A stretch of 64,000 nt of DNA from positions 1 to 64,000 of the forward strand of contig QAOA01002460.1 in the NCBI GenBank assembly GCA_003255065.1, given 5' to 3'. Position 1 is the first letter of the stretch, and the number at the start of each line of letters is the position of its first letter. The DNA comes from Cercis canadensis (lineage: Eukaryota > Streptophyta > Magnoliopsida > Fabales > Fabaceae). The translations under genes were made by a program, and so were the position numbers. The notes under the pieces are model-generated. The model searched no databases. It was not told where the DNA came from and saw only the letters and a list, made by a program, of their open reading frames with translations. Below are positions 11,646-24,400 of the stretch, piece after piece.

Positions 11646-12037
11646 GCATAATCTGGCAAAATAGCAAATGTGTCCTTAAGCCACATCATCTTTAGTCTTG
11701 ATCCAACCAATGCATTCTGGTATGGCATAGTGCCCATCAATCCCTATATCAACTCCAACCATGGGTGTTGACTATTACCACTCACCACATTCCTATAAAT
11801 AGGAAGCCCCAATAGTACCTCCACGTCTTGTAATGTGATTGTATACTCTCCACCAACCATGTAAAAAGTATGTATTTCTGGCCGCCATCACTCAACTAAG
11901 GCAGACAGAAAGTCCTTATCTAACTTAAATAGAGTCACTAGGGCAGCTCCTCCAAATCTCGCCCGCCTAATATGTTGCATCATTCTCACATCGGGTGATA
12001 AAACTATATGGTTACATGTCCGCACAAATCTCTTCAT
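11646..12037 (-). pseudogene. plant mobile domain (PMD) fragment inside the MULE
   Basis: On the minus strand from an ATG at 12037 the frame reads MMQHIRRARFGGAALVTLFK, then [41 protein letters not shown], and SRLKMMWLKDTFAILP. This is the signature of the plant mobile domain (aminotransferase-like, PF10536), whose hallmark is the GE-x-T-x-TLQDV-x-x-LLGLP block. Host members such as MAIN and MAIL1 are nuclear proteins needed for genome stability and silencing. Two in-frame stops interrupt this copy (after SALVE and after WLELI). It lies convergent to the transposase within the same terminal repeats, so it moved as cargo or as a second element gene. Confidence 0.82.
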
Positions 12038-12842
12038 ATGAAATAATCATATTGTTTTAAAAAAAAATTATTAACTATAATTTAAATAAATAAGTCAACT
12101 AACAAAAATAAATTTTTTTAAATAAATCCAAGTAAACCACTTACTTCATTGTTCCACGTATCAACACACTAGAATCTACAGGACCAGGTAATACAAGTTC
12201 ATATTGTACCATAATAAATTCAAAATAGACCGTTAGTAGACATATCTACAAGCACGTGATGAAATCAACTTTTCTTTCTCTAAAATGACAATGGGACCAT
12301 AGATTGAAATAAACAAACAGCATGTCGTAAATGAAGCAAACAAGAGGAAGCAAAATCCAAACAGTGTGAAGCAAATGGGATCACGAGAGGAGAAAAACAA
12401 AGAAGAAGAGGGACCAAGAATGACAATAGAGGAATGAAAGGAAAAAGGAGGAGGAAGAAGATGAAGGTGTGTTTCAAAAATTGGAGACACGCTTTACGAC
12501 CTTAAAAGTGTGTTCAAAGGGAACACACCTTACAAGATAAAATATCACGTTTTATCTCCTAAAGCGTGTTTAAAGTGAACACACTTTTGATCCTAAAACG
12601 TGTTCAGTTTTACGCTTTTCCAAGTCTTCTCTTATGAATAGTAGACATGTGATTGGTTCAAATGTTTTATAGCGTGTTTAGTTTATACATGCTTTACTCT
12701 TTGAACACACTTTACGAGATAAAACGTGACGCTTTATTTGTATATAGTGTGTTGTACTTTCATTTAAAAAATAATAAAATATTCAAAACTGCTCATTTTA
12801 TGTAAATAGTTTGTAAAAGTATATTATTAAGATCAATTTGCC

Positions 12843-12851
12843 GGGTTTTGT
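12843..12851 (+). repeat. 9-bp target-site duplication, right
   Basis: gggttttgt, identical to 8936-8944. The following sequence (taccatatatatcagttt) matches the empty-site copy near 38930. Confidence 0.9.
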
Positions 12852-14166
12852 ACCATATATATCAGTTTGCTCTTGTGCTTAACGCATTTGATGCCACTAG
12901 GAAGTCAAGGGCTTTTGGAATTATTATACAGGGGGTAAGGCGTAAGTTTAATCTTTCTGGAGAAAGTAAATTACATAGCTGATGGTCATCATGAGCAATT
13001 CCAGCTCCTTGACATTTTGTGCTCAATAAACTTACTGAAACCATTTGGTAGATAGAGAAGAGTCTTTCCATGATCAAGGTTCATCCCTTGAAAAAAAAAA
13101 ATAAGTCTCTTTAACTACAAATAGCGAAAAAAAAAATTCCTTTCATCACTGTTAATGTCAAAGTAATGTTTGGAATAATAGTTGAGCTTTCATATGACAT
13201 GACACTATGGTTACTATCATTACAAGATCATTTCTAATGATATTTCAATACAAAAATTAGTCTATTGGCTTCAAAACATAAATACTTTCTTCCTGTTGTT
13301 GCTGCTTGCTGCAACTCTATCACATAATCTATTCATCCATTTATGGGTTGCTACACCAATTTGTTCTAAAAAGGAGTTATAAATCAAATAAATGTTTCGA
13401 TTACAGTAGCACCGGTAACCATTCCAACTATGACACTTTTATTGTGGCAAAAAAATTCAGTCTTGACGTTTGCTTCTTCTCATTAAAATTTAGGCAATCA
13501 CAACTCATCTGTTAGTCCTGTCGATAGTTTTGTGCTTTCACTTTGAATCCCCTTCCACCTCAAAAAGGGAAGAAATAATGAAGAAATAGTGTTTCAGATA
13601 CATCATTCGTGCATGCCCCAGCTTCTTATCCATTATAAATTTTAGTCAGCTTGAGTCTCAAAACAGCATAGTGCTAACTTCTCAGCATCTCCTTTTAGTA
13701 TATGGTAACTGCATGGGTTTAGAATAGAACCCTGGCATATCTACTATTTCTCATAACGTCCAAACACAGATAATCTAAAAACTTTTTGTATCTCTTTGCT
13801 TGAGTTATCTATTCCAATAAGATGACAACCTCAGAAGAGGAGCTCTTGCATGTTCTGACATGAAATGCACTTTCTTAAAACCCGTGAACCAAGTAATGGC
13901 ATAACACATAGATCACCAAGAAGATTATAAACCAACTAGGACGCTGACAACAATGATGAAAATAAAATTATAATAAGAAGAAAATAGCCAAATGGTACAT
14001 GACCTGCATTGCAACTACCAGATACGACATAACAATTATGTATGGATAACACCCCATGCTCTCCCAGGATTGTGGGTAGTAGAATCGTGTTAAGGTGAAA
14101 AAGAAAAGAATAAATAAAAGACACAAACACACACACAAGCACAACAAACAAGAAAAAAAGAGCTAC
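12852..14166. other. no gene recognised; repeat edge plus 3' flank of the ACR gene
   Basis: Bases 12852-12895 complete the repeat that the MULE interrupted (match to 38930-38968). The rest is AT-rich with no coding signal that I can support. The last few hundred bases probably include the 3' UTR of the minus-strand ACR gene. Confidence 0.5.
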
Positions 14167-17100
14167 TTACCACCCCATCAAGGTTCTTCTAACTCTATTT
14201 ACAATCTGATTTCTAGCAACGACACTTGTTAACTGGAATTCACAGTTCTCATCCAAAAGAAATCTGTAGACCTCCCATTCACGCTCTGATGCTGAATGCC
14301 TTCCTATTTCAGCCTAACAAAAAAGGAAAAGAGTGTTATGAGATGATTGAGATCCAATATTTGTCTTTGCTAACAAAAAAAAAAAAAAGTGTGATAGATA
14401 TGATTCATGATACCCCCTTTGCCCAGGAGCATGAAAAGCATTTGTATAAGGGTTAAAAAATGCCCTTGAATTCGTACCAGCAGACATGTAGACCATTACA
14501 TTACATTATAGACAGGCTTGGCATTATTTCCATGAAAGAAACTAAGATACACATGATTATGAATTATTTTGCCTAATATATTCAATGTCCATTTTGAATT
14601 GTAATAATATGTTTTTATAGCACCTAAGATGACAAAGACTTGGTTTATCAATTGCTGAATTTTCTTACCGAGAAAACACAAATTCCAAGTGTTTTCAGAG
14701 CAAACGTGACATCATAAAAAACCCGGGGTCTTCCCTTTCCAGATAACTCAACTGGATTAGCAACCAATAGTTCAGTATCTGGCCCTCGGTTAGCAATGAT
14801 AACTCGCAATGGATGAAGCATTTCCAATTTCAAACGTGAACAGAGTACACTCTGTTTTTCTTGATCCACAATCTTTTTCCCATCTTTTTGCTGAATAAAG
14901 AGGTCCAAATCACGATATCCCATGGAATTTGGCGAGAATCGACTGTATAAAATCTGAGAAGAAGAAAAAGCTCACAAGGGTAAGTAAACTGCAGAGACAT
15001 TAGTTGGATTGGCAAATTGAAATTTATCTTCATATAAAAGAGGGGCAGGACGAATTTTGATCACAATTTCATTTTTAATATAATGAAATCTGTTCCACCA
15101 ATAAAATGAATTATTGGTGGTACATGAAAAACACTTCAGCAGTTTGCACCATCTCATTACCCTCTTCTATCTGAAATTAAAAATATTTTAATCATAACCT
15201 ATTTCCTAAGGCAAGTGGTGACTCCTAAAAGCAACCAAAGGGCAGATATGTACACAAATACTATTAAAACACAATAAGCATAGTTGTTGATTCATGGTTT
15301 TTTTAAACCAGGTGGTATAATTATGGTATTGCCCATGAAATAGGATTGAGAGCGAACACTCATGATAAGTTGTTGAAATTCATTCAGTTGATTCCCACTA
15401 CCGGAATGTAGAACTGTCATTAAACCGTTTCTGTATTGGGTGGAAGGGAGATCCAAACCCAGTGATGAAACCAGCCAAATGGGGTACTTCAACTCCAATC
15501 AAATTACCAACAGAAACTATACATGGTACCCCACGTATACAGCTACAATCCATAAAAATATTTGAGCAAATGAAGACTTTATATATTGTACTTCAAGGGA
15601 AGTGGGAAGTGAGTATTCACCTAAGATACAATGTTACATGTAATAGAGGGAAAGAAAGAAAAGCATACCTTTATATTCATGTCTTTCAAAGTCCTCATAA
15701 TGTCATAAAAAAGACCCTTGTGATCAGCACAGTGTATTTGAAGTAATGTATGAGCCGGGCTTAATGAATTGTCAAGCATTACATTGGTTTTCTTCAACTT
15801 TGTCATATCTGGGCTAAGAGCTTGAGAACGAACTTCGTTATCTGATAATTCACATCTAAATAACTCGTCAACTAGAACTGGAGACAGAGAAGAGATACCC
15901 TGATTAACTTCATACTGAGGACCAGCCAACTGAAGTTCACAACTGATACATGAGTCCCGCAGAATAGCATGCAATCTTTCACACGTCTCATCTTGCCGCT
16001 CTCTTGTGTGTAAAAGTTCCCTGGATGAAAAATGAAGCAACTACTAATTATTAAAAAGCATCAAGTATTCAGTTATTATAACTGCATCTGATAGAACCAT
16101 AATATTGGTAATGACTTGGATCAGCCAAATCACATGCAGAGTCCACTCAACCACATCTCTCCCATTACTAATTGAAGTGATTTTGGATTAATCACAAATA
16201 TACTTTCCCACAGGAGTCTAGGAGAACATCACCAACATCAATATTTAAGCACAGACATAAGGTAGCCACAGGAAGATAATAGATAATGTGTCTGAGAAAT
16301 CAGCCATCTCATATTGTATATTGAAGAACACAATGTCTAGTCCAAAAGGATAGGCTTTTATAATCACAATCACACATGTTGGAAGCAAATGATATAATGG
16401 TGAGGCTATAAGAAACCATCAAGAAGTTGGGAAAAGGATTAGAGGCATAGAGATAAAGCTATTAGGTAAGTCCACACAAAATTACCATGAAAAATAAATT
16501 AACAAAATTAAATGGACAAGATTTGACTTGGCCTAAAGAGGACCAAATGTAAAAAGGTCTGAAGCAAGTAACTTCTCATCCTCATGTCCCTTATGTAACA
16601 AAATGGTGGAGATTCAGCCAACATCATCAACTAATCTCACCATGACATGAGGAAAAAAAACTGAAATTTATAATACAGTAAATCAAACAATACCCACATG
16701 TTATCTGTTATGAAAAAGAGGTCCAAGACTCTGCCATCTGGCGTTGTTGTTACTTTCACCTTCTGAATTGTAAGTTCAAGCTCACAGAGGACCTGTGTAA
16801 CATCTAAAAAGAAAATATCAAAAGCACCATAAGCGTAGCAGTCACAAATATACACATAGAATTGAAAAATCTTTCACAAGTAAAACGAATTTTCGTTACC
16901 GTGTAATAATCCTTTTCGATCATGGCAACCAAACTTCAATAGATAAACAGGAGATGATCTAGCAGGCTGCTGGTTGAAATAAAATGAAGCTGAACATGAT
17001 GGGCAAATCGACTGAAGACGATCTTTTAGATTAGGCCATCTCGTAGGAAACACTACAGAATGTGGAACCACCCATAATACTATGTAGCACCATATGCCAT

Positions 17101-17616
17101 CAGTTGAAAAGTCTGGAAAATATCTCAATAGATGAATGCAGTGATCAGGACAGGCATTAGCTAAGCTTAAAATATAAGAAAAGAAAATCATACTATTAAA
17201 ACATAGGATTCTACATAATAAATTTCAAATACATATATTACTCAACGATAACAATCGCCCTTAGACTAGAGTCCAAAAAGATATATAAAAAGAGAGAGAT
17301 ACTATTGAAATACCATTAGAATAGAGATTTTAAGGGAGGAAATTGCTGCCTACAAGTGCTGTTTATCAGAAGTATAAAATTTCGTACACTGGAAAACAAT
17401 GTTCAAATTTAATCGAATCATAAATGCTAGAAAGAAGAAACAAATTAATTGTGTACCTCCTTTGGTAATGTAGAGACCAAAATCGAGAATGATTCTGCAA
17501 ATATCGCATCCGAGTCCCGTCTTATCAGGGCAATTCACAGTTATGACACAAGGCTCGCCTGGGTTCTTCCCCTTCTGAATTTGAACGACGTCGTCGTCGC
17601 TGCTGGCCAGTCCCAT
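14167..17616 (-). CDS. ACR9-like: ACT domain-repeat protein ACR9/ACR10-like
   Basis: Six coding exons on the minus strand: 17616-17457, 17112-16900, 16803-16698, 16020-15669, 14953-14669 and 14313-14167. All junctions are GT-AG and keep phase, giving 420 aa and a stop, close to the ~410 aa of Arabidopsis ACR9. Four ACT modules are visible: around residues 21-95 (VITVNCPDKTGLGCDICRII), 108-185 (LKFGCHDRKGLLHDVTQVL), 250-320 (LLQIHCADHKGLFYDIMRTL) and 335-410 (VELSGKGRPRVFYDVTFALK). The protein ends TLMGW, as ACR9 does. ACT domains bind small ligands, usually amino acids. ACR proteins carry four of them with no enzyme domain and are thought to act as amino-acid sensors or regulators; their partner is unknown. 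The start at 17616 gives MGLASSDDD, matching family N-termini better than the upstream in-frame codon. The gene appears intact. The symbol is by resemblance; ACR10 is the close alternative. Confidence 0.95.
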
Positions 17617-17907
17617 GCCGGACCCGGCGAGTTCCGACCGAGAATGCTGGAATCCGATCAAGCGGCGGCGGCCCTAGAAGCTTCTGAGATCAGGGCGTGG
17701 AAAATGAGAGATTTTCTACCTTTTTTTATTATGATAAAAACAATAAATTTGGAGAGAGTGAAACAGAAAGATGAGCTGAAGAAGAAGGAGGGAGGCAGTG
17801 AGTGAGGAGGATGGTAGCTGTGGACTTGTGGCTATGGGTAATGTTTGTTAATGGTGGCATGGGAACTGTAAGATCCACGTCAGCAATCGAGAAAGAACTG
17901 TGGTTAT

Positions 17908-17920
17908 ACGTGGCGGGAAA
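17908..17920 (+). promoter_or_regulatory. overlapping ACGTGGC and E2F-like motifs upstream of the ACR gene
   Basis: The sequence acgtggcgggaaa contains an ACGT-core element (acgtggc, ABRE/G-box type) overlapping ggcgggaaa, the reverse complement of the E2F consensus TTTCCCGCC. It lies about 295 bases upstream of the ACR start codon. Binding is not demonstrated; this is motif matching only. Confidence 0.3.
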
Positions 17921-18289
17921 TTGGTGGACAGTTGTTATAATTATAACTAGTCTATGTTATTGTGCGATATGCAAATAAAATAGCCTTTCGCAAGCTTTGG
18001 AGTGGTCCATCTTGCTTCTCCTCCAGCTGAGTTGTTTAGCTGCTGGTAGCTTGATGATATGGGGATAGACCCAGCTTTGCCTTGTTTCTGTTTTTGGCGT
18101 TTAGCCCCGTTATCTTACTAAAAAAAATAAAATAGTATTTCATGTAAAAAAAATAAAAACAAATAAAATTAAAACTTGACAAAAGTACATTTTAAGTGTA
18201 ATATTTTTTTAATTGATTGCAAATTAAATATTACAAAGATCTAAATAAATATGACAAAAGCAAATAGAAAATAAGAAAGATGAAAAATA

Positions 18290-18297
18290 TTCCCACC
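18290..18297 (+). repeat. 8-bp hAT target-site duplication, left
   Basis: ttcccacc, identical to 20472-20479. Confidence 0.85.
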
Positions 18298-20471
18298 TAG
18301 GGGGTGTTCATCGGGCGGTTCAAACCACCCAATTCAACTCGAATTGTAGTTGGCAGGCCGCTCAACCCGCTCAACACCGTGCGGTTTAGTTTAAAATATG
18401 CAAACCTGCTCCATTGCGATTTGACCAGCAGTTTTCAATTTCCAAATAGCACCTGGAATCGACCCATATAACCTGCATATATGTATTAAAATTTGATTTT
18501 TCATAGAGTACGATGTCGTTTGAGGGGAGCCCTAACCTGAAATTCTGAAGGGGCTTGAAGCTTTGAGTCTCACTCATCATTGTCCTCTCCTCACCTTTCT
18601 CTCAAGCTCAACCTCTCTCTCACCGTCTCTTAGTAACCCTATCTACTCTCTCCATCTCCCTCGCTCTTTTCTCTCACCATTTAATTTTTCTGTGTGTTCC
18701 TCTCTCGATGCTCAATTCCTCACTTGCTCTCTCGATGTTCCTCAGTCCTCACTTTCTCTCTCGATGCTCGGTGCTCAATGCTCAATCTCTTGGTGATTGC
18801 TCATCAACTCGAAAGATAAGGAGTTTATAAATTCTAAACTTCTCTAGAAAGTTGCTCAATGTCACTTTATTGTTCATTGTTCAATGGGTTATATGGTTAG
18901 GGTTTTGAAGAATTTTAATTTTAGGAATTTTGGTAAGTATCAGAATAATTAATTTTATTGGTTTCGATCTAGTCAATTTTTTCACTTATTATGTCATTCT
19001 TACTCAAAATTGTGCAATAATTAGGATAATAAATGGTTAGCATTTAGCAAGATTGAAAAATAAGCTCGTCTAGAAAATTAAGCCTTCTGCTGTTCTAATG
19101 CTAATTACATTCATGAGTTTTCTTTGAATGTTTTTTTGTTATTGTTAGTCTGTTACTCTGGTAGTGATTGATAGAATAAGATATTATATGTCCACTTTGG
19201 GGTTAGTTGCCAGTAATGATGATCATATTTTGTTAGTAATCACAAATTGTGAGGGGGAGAGGTACATGTTGTTAATGTCTGAGACTCTGAGACTTAAATT
19301 TGCCTAAATTTTGAGGAATTTAAAGTCATTAATATAGGAATTAGGAAGGTAATGATTCATTCACCAAAAGCATGAAACATAGACTTTAATCAGGTTGAAA
19401 TAATTTCTTCTTTTATCAAAAGAAATCACTAATAGTTGATGCAGATCTTACTTCCTGATTAGATGAACAAGGTTTTGGATGACTTCCCTTTTTGATTGGT
19501 GTGTAGAAGAGCTTGATGAAGATATATATGTTAGGCCCTTTTCTTGAAGGCCTAACATTGTGAATGTGATGCCAAATGCTTGTTGCTTGTGAGATGTTCT
19601 ATTTACGTATTTGATTACCTCTTTCCATTAATTTAATGTTTAGTATATGCTTTTGTTTCTTTTCTGTTTTGGGTTTTCCCTGTATCTTTGGACTTGTATG
19701 TATAACAATGGGTACTCTGTAGTGTAGTTAAGATGATAATGTGAGCCTTGGCTGAACAAAAATATGGCACAACATTTACTGGTAATTTAACTTGTTATCA
19801 ATAAGAGATTCAATTGATATTGGTCACGTCTTCCTTCTTGCTTTAAGACTCATTGTCTTTGAATGTCTGTTATATTTCTTGTTGTTCAGTTGAAAATGAA
19901 CAGATGGCCCAAACTAGATTTTTTAAAGAATTTCACCAAGGATGTTGCAGATGAAGATGATTATTTATTGTATTTTACTTGCAATCACTGTGGCAAATGT
20001 TTCAAGATTGACATATGGAGGCAAGGGATATCGAGCTTGAGTTGCCATCTCAAAAATTACTCATATCCAAAATTAGTTTCAATCTCTTGAATCATGTTGA
20101 TGCTGATACTGATTAGAATACTTTGTAGTTTGTACTTTTTTAGTACTTTTCATTTGATGATTGTATTATGTTTGATGATGGTTAAATTGCTAAGGTTGTC
20201 AATTTTATTATGTTTGAATGTTTGATGATGATTAAATTGTTAATTATGTTTCTTGTTATGTTTCTGGTAAGGGTTTCATATTTGGATTTCTATTTCTGTT
20301 TGTTAATTTGGTCTTTGTATGGTCCATCAAGTTCCACCAGTTCGGTTTGTTTTAGTTTGGTTTCTACCAAAATTTCAAGTAAAATTGAATCGAACCGAAT
20401 TGCAAGATTATGTGCGGTTCGGTTCCTGGTTCATTCCCCAAACCACTCGAACCAACCTGTTAGCACCCCTA
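18298..20471 (+). mobile_element. hAT transposon, non-autonomous
   Basis: The element begins tagggggtgttcatcgg and ends gttagcacccctа-type (ttagcacccct plus a terminal a at 20471), short inverted ends of the hAT type. It is flanked by a perfect 8-bp duplication ttcccacc (18290-18297 and 20472-20479), the hAT target size. Inside are subterminal ggttcggttc/gaaccgaa motifs and the remains of a BED zinc finger, but no transposase catalytic or dimerisation region. It inserted about 680 bases upstream of the ACR start codon. Confidence 0.88.
19896..20090 (+). pseudogene. BED zinc-finger remnant of hAT transposase
   Basis: The reading frame from the internal Met (MNRWPKLDFLKNFTKDV) contains FTCNHCGKCF, an unstructured linker, and GISSLSCHLKN. 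This is the C-x2-C ... H-type arrangement of the BED finger at the N-terminus of hAT transposases, which binds the terminal repeats. The family has SSLxRHLKxC; here Arg is replaced by Cys and the final Cys is Tyr. A stop follows soon after (20088-20090) and no hATC dimerisation domain follows inside the element. Confidence 0.65.
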
Positions 20472-20479
20472 TTCCCACC
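20472..20479 (+). repeat. 8-bp hAT target-site duplication, right
   Basis: ttcccacc, identical to 18290-18297. Confidence 0.85.
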
Positions 20480-21332
20480 CATCAGTTGATTTCATCGAGA
20501 ACTAAAGTTCAATCTTTTGATATATTGTTACCCATAGAATTTAGCATTGGATCAAGATATCTAAATTCATACAACATAAACAAATGAGTAATAAAAGAGA
20601 GAAAATGAGGTATAGGACAATTCTGAATGTTTTTTGGTGGGTAAGGTTTTGTCAAGTAAATTGGCTAATAATGGTAGCATTCAAGAAAACATTGGCTAGG
20701 GTTCGGCGGCTTGCTGCATATTTTAGTGTGTAGTATTTAGGTGAGAATGTTTCTGTGTTCTAGTTTGGCCCATTGGGAGACAAACATAAGGTCCTTAATT
20801 GTGTTCCATGGTTTTTTATAGAATTGATTGCATAATTTTTTGGTCCTATTGTTAATTGTTTTTCTTTCTAGTATCAACAACATTTACTCATTTATCTTTA
20901 AATAATTATCACAAAAACTAATGTAGACATTAATATTTTTTTAACATAATAATCTATTTAAATTTATAGAATTGATTGTATATATTTTGGTCTCGTTATT
21001 ACTTGAACTTAGTTAACCACAAAAATTAAGTAGCTTTGAATACTTCTTCAACATAGTAATCTATTAAAATTTATAAAATTGATTGCATATTTTTTTGGTC
21101 TCATTATTTAACCTAGTTAGCAAATTAATCATTTCTTTCTTGTATCAACTACGTTCACCGTTTATCTTTAAATTGGTCCCATTGTTACATATCTTATTTT
21201 TTGAAAATGAAAAAAAATAAATTAATGAATTAGCAATAGTTATCTCCATTACGGGATTTGATTTTGAATTTAAAATTATTATTTCACTTTTTTGAATCTC
21301 AAATCTGATAAGGGATAATGGACAATTATCTT
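20480..21332. other. no gene recognised
   Basis: AT-rich, with internal near-repeats of agaattgattgcatattttt and ttggtctcattatt, suggesting decayed repeat DNA. No coding signal. Confidence 0.4.
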
Positions 21333-21457
21333 TAATTCGGTCTCTGTATGGTCCATCAAGTTCCACCGGTTGAACCCGACCAAACTGCCAGAACCAAACC
21401 AAACCGGTTTGATCTAGTTTAGTTCAGTTTCTTCCAAAATTTCAAGTGAAACTAAAT
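21333..21457 (+). repeat. fragment related to the hAT right end
   Basis: tatggtccatcaagttccac and ttccaaaatttcaagt recur from 20305-20400 in the right part of the hAT element. The fragment is cut off by the LTR that starts at 21458. Confidence 0.6.
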
Positions 21458-24400
21458 CGTATTAAGAAAATGGGAAACAATTGGAAAACTCTTTTTTAAT
21501 TTAAAAAACATGGTCTGCGAACCAAAGAGAGTTCGGGAGCTTGTTTATGCGTGGAGAAGGTGTTAGGCACCTCATAACATCCGTTTAAAGACAGTTACCC
21601 TAAATTGATTGTGCGAACATAATATGACAAAAAATGTGTATTTTATTTACCCCAGGATAATAAATTATTACAAGAATATTTGACAAAAATAAAAACAAAG
21701 AATTTAAACGTGCAATGTATGAATTATCTACCAAGACCTAAATCCTTCCACCCTTTCATCGCATAAAACGACCGTCTAGGGTGGCACTACCTTCACCTAG
21801 ATCGGATAGAGAAAGACATCCCATATAGGACTAACTCACTTTATTATCCCATGATATATAAGAGAAAGGGCATGCGGATACTACGCGACACATGTATATT
21901 TTTTATATGCGGTGCAAATGCATGATTTTAAGTATTACAATATTTGTCTTTGTCTAATAGGGAAGGGGTACACAATTGACAAATGTAATTAAAATAAAGA
22001 AAAGCTCTCCGACACTCCTAATTGCTATAGGATTTTGCTAATGGCCCAAGGATCGTGACTCCCTCTCACATAGAACACACATTAGTTGGCTCAAAATGAG
22101 AAATCAAAGGTCACATATTCATAAGCAATTGAGCAGCCACAACACATCACAATGAATGACAAGATAAAGCAAGGAACATGTCAAATTATAGTGAAAAGAC
22201 AAACAATACTAAAGCACATATGACAACCATTAAGAGTAAAAAATAAAATAAAATGAAAATGACATACAAAATAGGATAACAACATTTAGTTAAATAGAGA
22301 AATTAACATACACACCTAATTAGCATGAAAATGGTCCCAAAAAGGAAGAAAGGACAACAGGTAAACACAAGGCAGAATAAAGAGAAAAAAAAGAACAACA
22401 AAGACAGAAAACAAAGCATAAAACAAGGAAAACTTGTAAAGAAATCTAGGAATGCATGTCAATACAATTTGACCCCAAAATTTTACATGACATGTAAAAA
22501 CGTCTTATGGTTCTAAAGAATCAAAAATCATACAAAAATGAGCTCTCTAACTCAAGTTATGGCCAAAAAATAGAACACTGCCAGAATTAACTAGCAATTT
22601 CACACTACAGTTAAAACAGCCGCTTTGAAATTAAAACTGGGAGCAAATGCAACATAAAAAAAATATGAAATTTATACAAATGAAAGATACGCATCTTAGG
22701 GTTTTAACAAAATAAAAACCATGCCATTTGGGGTTGTAAAATGGAAGTTATGGTCAAAAGACCAACTACTGCCAGTGTTGGACTGACAGGTCCAAGAATG
22801 ACCATTTAGAAACCAAATTTCATAACTATTATCCCAATTGACCAATTTGATTTTAAACATGACAAAATTCAAAACATTAAGACCAAAACATAAAGTTTTC
22901 AAGAAAGGTCAAGCATCACTTTGATTTTTAATCAAGAACCTTAAAACACATTCAAGAAAATAAAGACAAAACAAACAAAATACTCAAAAGAAATCCACAA
23001 GAAGCATGCTCACTCCAACAAGACATGACAAATGGTACCAAAACAATAATAGGGCAATAAACATGTAAAACCTGCAATACCATCAACCAAGATTATGCTA
23101 GAAAAAGACCAACCCTAAACAAAATCATGCTATATGGTAAAAACAAGCAAAACAACAATAAACTAAGTACTCAACTATAATCAAAATAGAAACTAAACAT
23201 AATCTCCCTAAACCAAAATAGCAAGAGGATATTCAAGAGAGGAGAAAAAAAACAAAAATCAAAATGAAAGTCATGGAATTAAAATGAAATAGAGGCATTC
23301 AAGAGGGAAACAAAAAAAAAAAAAAAACATATATTTCACTTGGATTCAAACAAAAACCCACAAGAGAATGACAAGAAATAAAGAGAAGAGTGAAAGTTAC
23401 CTAGTGTTCTTCAAGAAAACTCCTCTTCCTTGCTCAAAGGTGTAGAACCCAACTCCAAGAAACTCAAATCACTCTTGATTTCTTATTTCTCTCCAAAATT
23501 ATCAAGAACACTCAATAACTCTCAACTTTCATTTCTTTGATCTATTTTTTCAAGTTCTCTCTCTTCCTTCTTGTTTTCACCTTGAGAGCATATTATTGTA
23601 TGAGGCTTTCTCCTCTCTTTTTCCCTAAATGCAATTAGCCCTCTCAACTTGGAGAGCAAGTTGAGGGTAGTTTGGTCCTTTCATACCCCTTTTGCACCTT
23701 TCTCCCACTTTCCTTTAGCCTTAACATGTGAAAAATCCAATAATTCTTCTCCAAAATGCCCTAACCAAATTGCAGACTTCAACCCCTCTAATTTTTATTT
23801 TTTTCATGCAAAAATAAGGTTAAGAAGCCTTCATTAGCAATTTTCCCAAAATTCTCTTGCACAAGCAACTTCCATAAAGTTTCATTGAGGCTAGATCTTT
23901 TTACTTATGCTTGAGAAAATTATTTAAACCCTAGTTGACCTCTTCTAGATTTTTAAAAAATTTATTTATTTTTTTGATTAAAAATAAAAATCACAAAAAC
24001 CTTAATGGGCCAAATTAGGTCAAAATGAGCTCAAAGAGCTCAACCTTGGACCTAAGTTGGTCCAATTGGTTCCAAATTAAAACTCAAACAAATTAAATAG
24101 TTCAACAAACACTTATAATTTATTTGCCTAAAAACATTAGAAAAATAAAAAAATAGGTGGGCCCAAAGGCTCCAAAACTAGGGTTTTAGCATGACGGGTC
24201 AAGCTTAAAACTTGAATTTTGACCCAAAATCACTAAAAACTTAGAAAATTATAATTTTTTATGTCCCAACAAAGTATTCAAAAAAAATTAAATTGGTCAA
24301 AAGACCCCAAACTCAAATTTAAAGAAAACGGACCAAAGAGCTTCCTAACTTGTATTAAAATGAAGTGGGACAATGCCCAAAAATCAAAACTTTGATCCAA

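Larger units (their letters stand above)
8945..12842 (+). mobile_element. Mutator-like element (MULE), ~3.9 kb
   Basis: The element starts ggcaaattga and ends tcaatttgcc. It is flanked on both sides by the identical 9-mer gggttttgt (8936-8944 and 12843-12851), the target-duplication length of Mutator transposons. The terminal inverted repeats are about 275-310 bases (8945-9220 and 12530-12842) and include caaactatttacataaaatg and the repeated acacgctt/aagcgtgt motifs. Inside lie a decayed MURA-type transposase in plus orientation and a decayed plant mobile domain in minus orientation. The copy near 38.7-38.97 kb shows the uninterrupted target (agggttttgtaccacat), which confirms the insertion point. 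Confidence 0.93.

Noticed and set aside
12233..12490. Open frames on the minus strand near the right MULE terminal repeat
   Set aside because: Low-complexity Phe/Ser/Leu-rich reading of a purine-rich strand; no domain and no start context.
18563..18796. Ser/Leu-rich open frame inside the hAT element
   Set aside because: It is a reading of a tctctc-rich tract, a pyrimidine-rich stretch of the element, not a conserved protein.
22325..22516. Lys/Gln-rich open frame in the LTR
   Set aside because: A-rich composition of the LTR strand; no start context or conservation.
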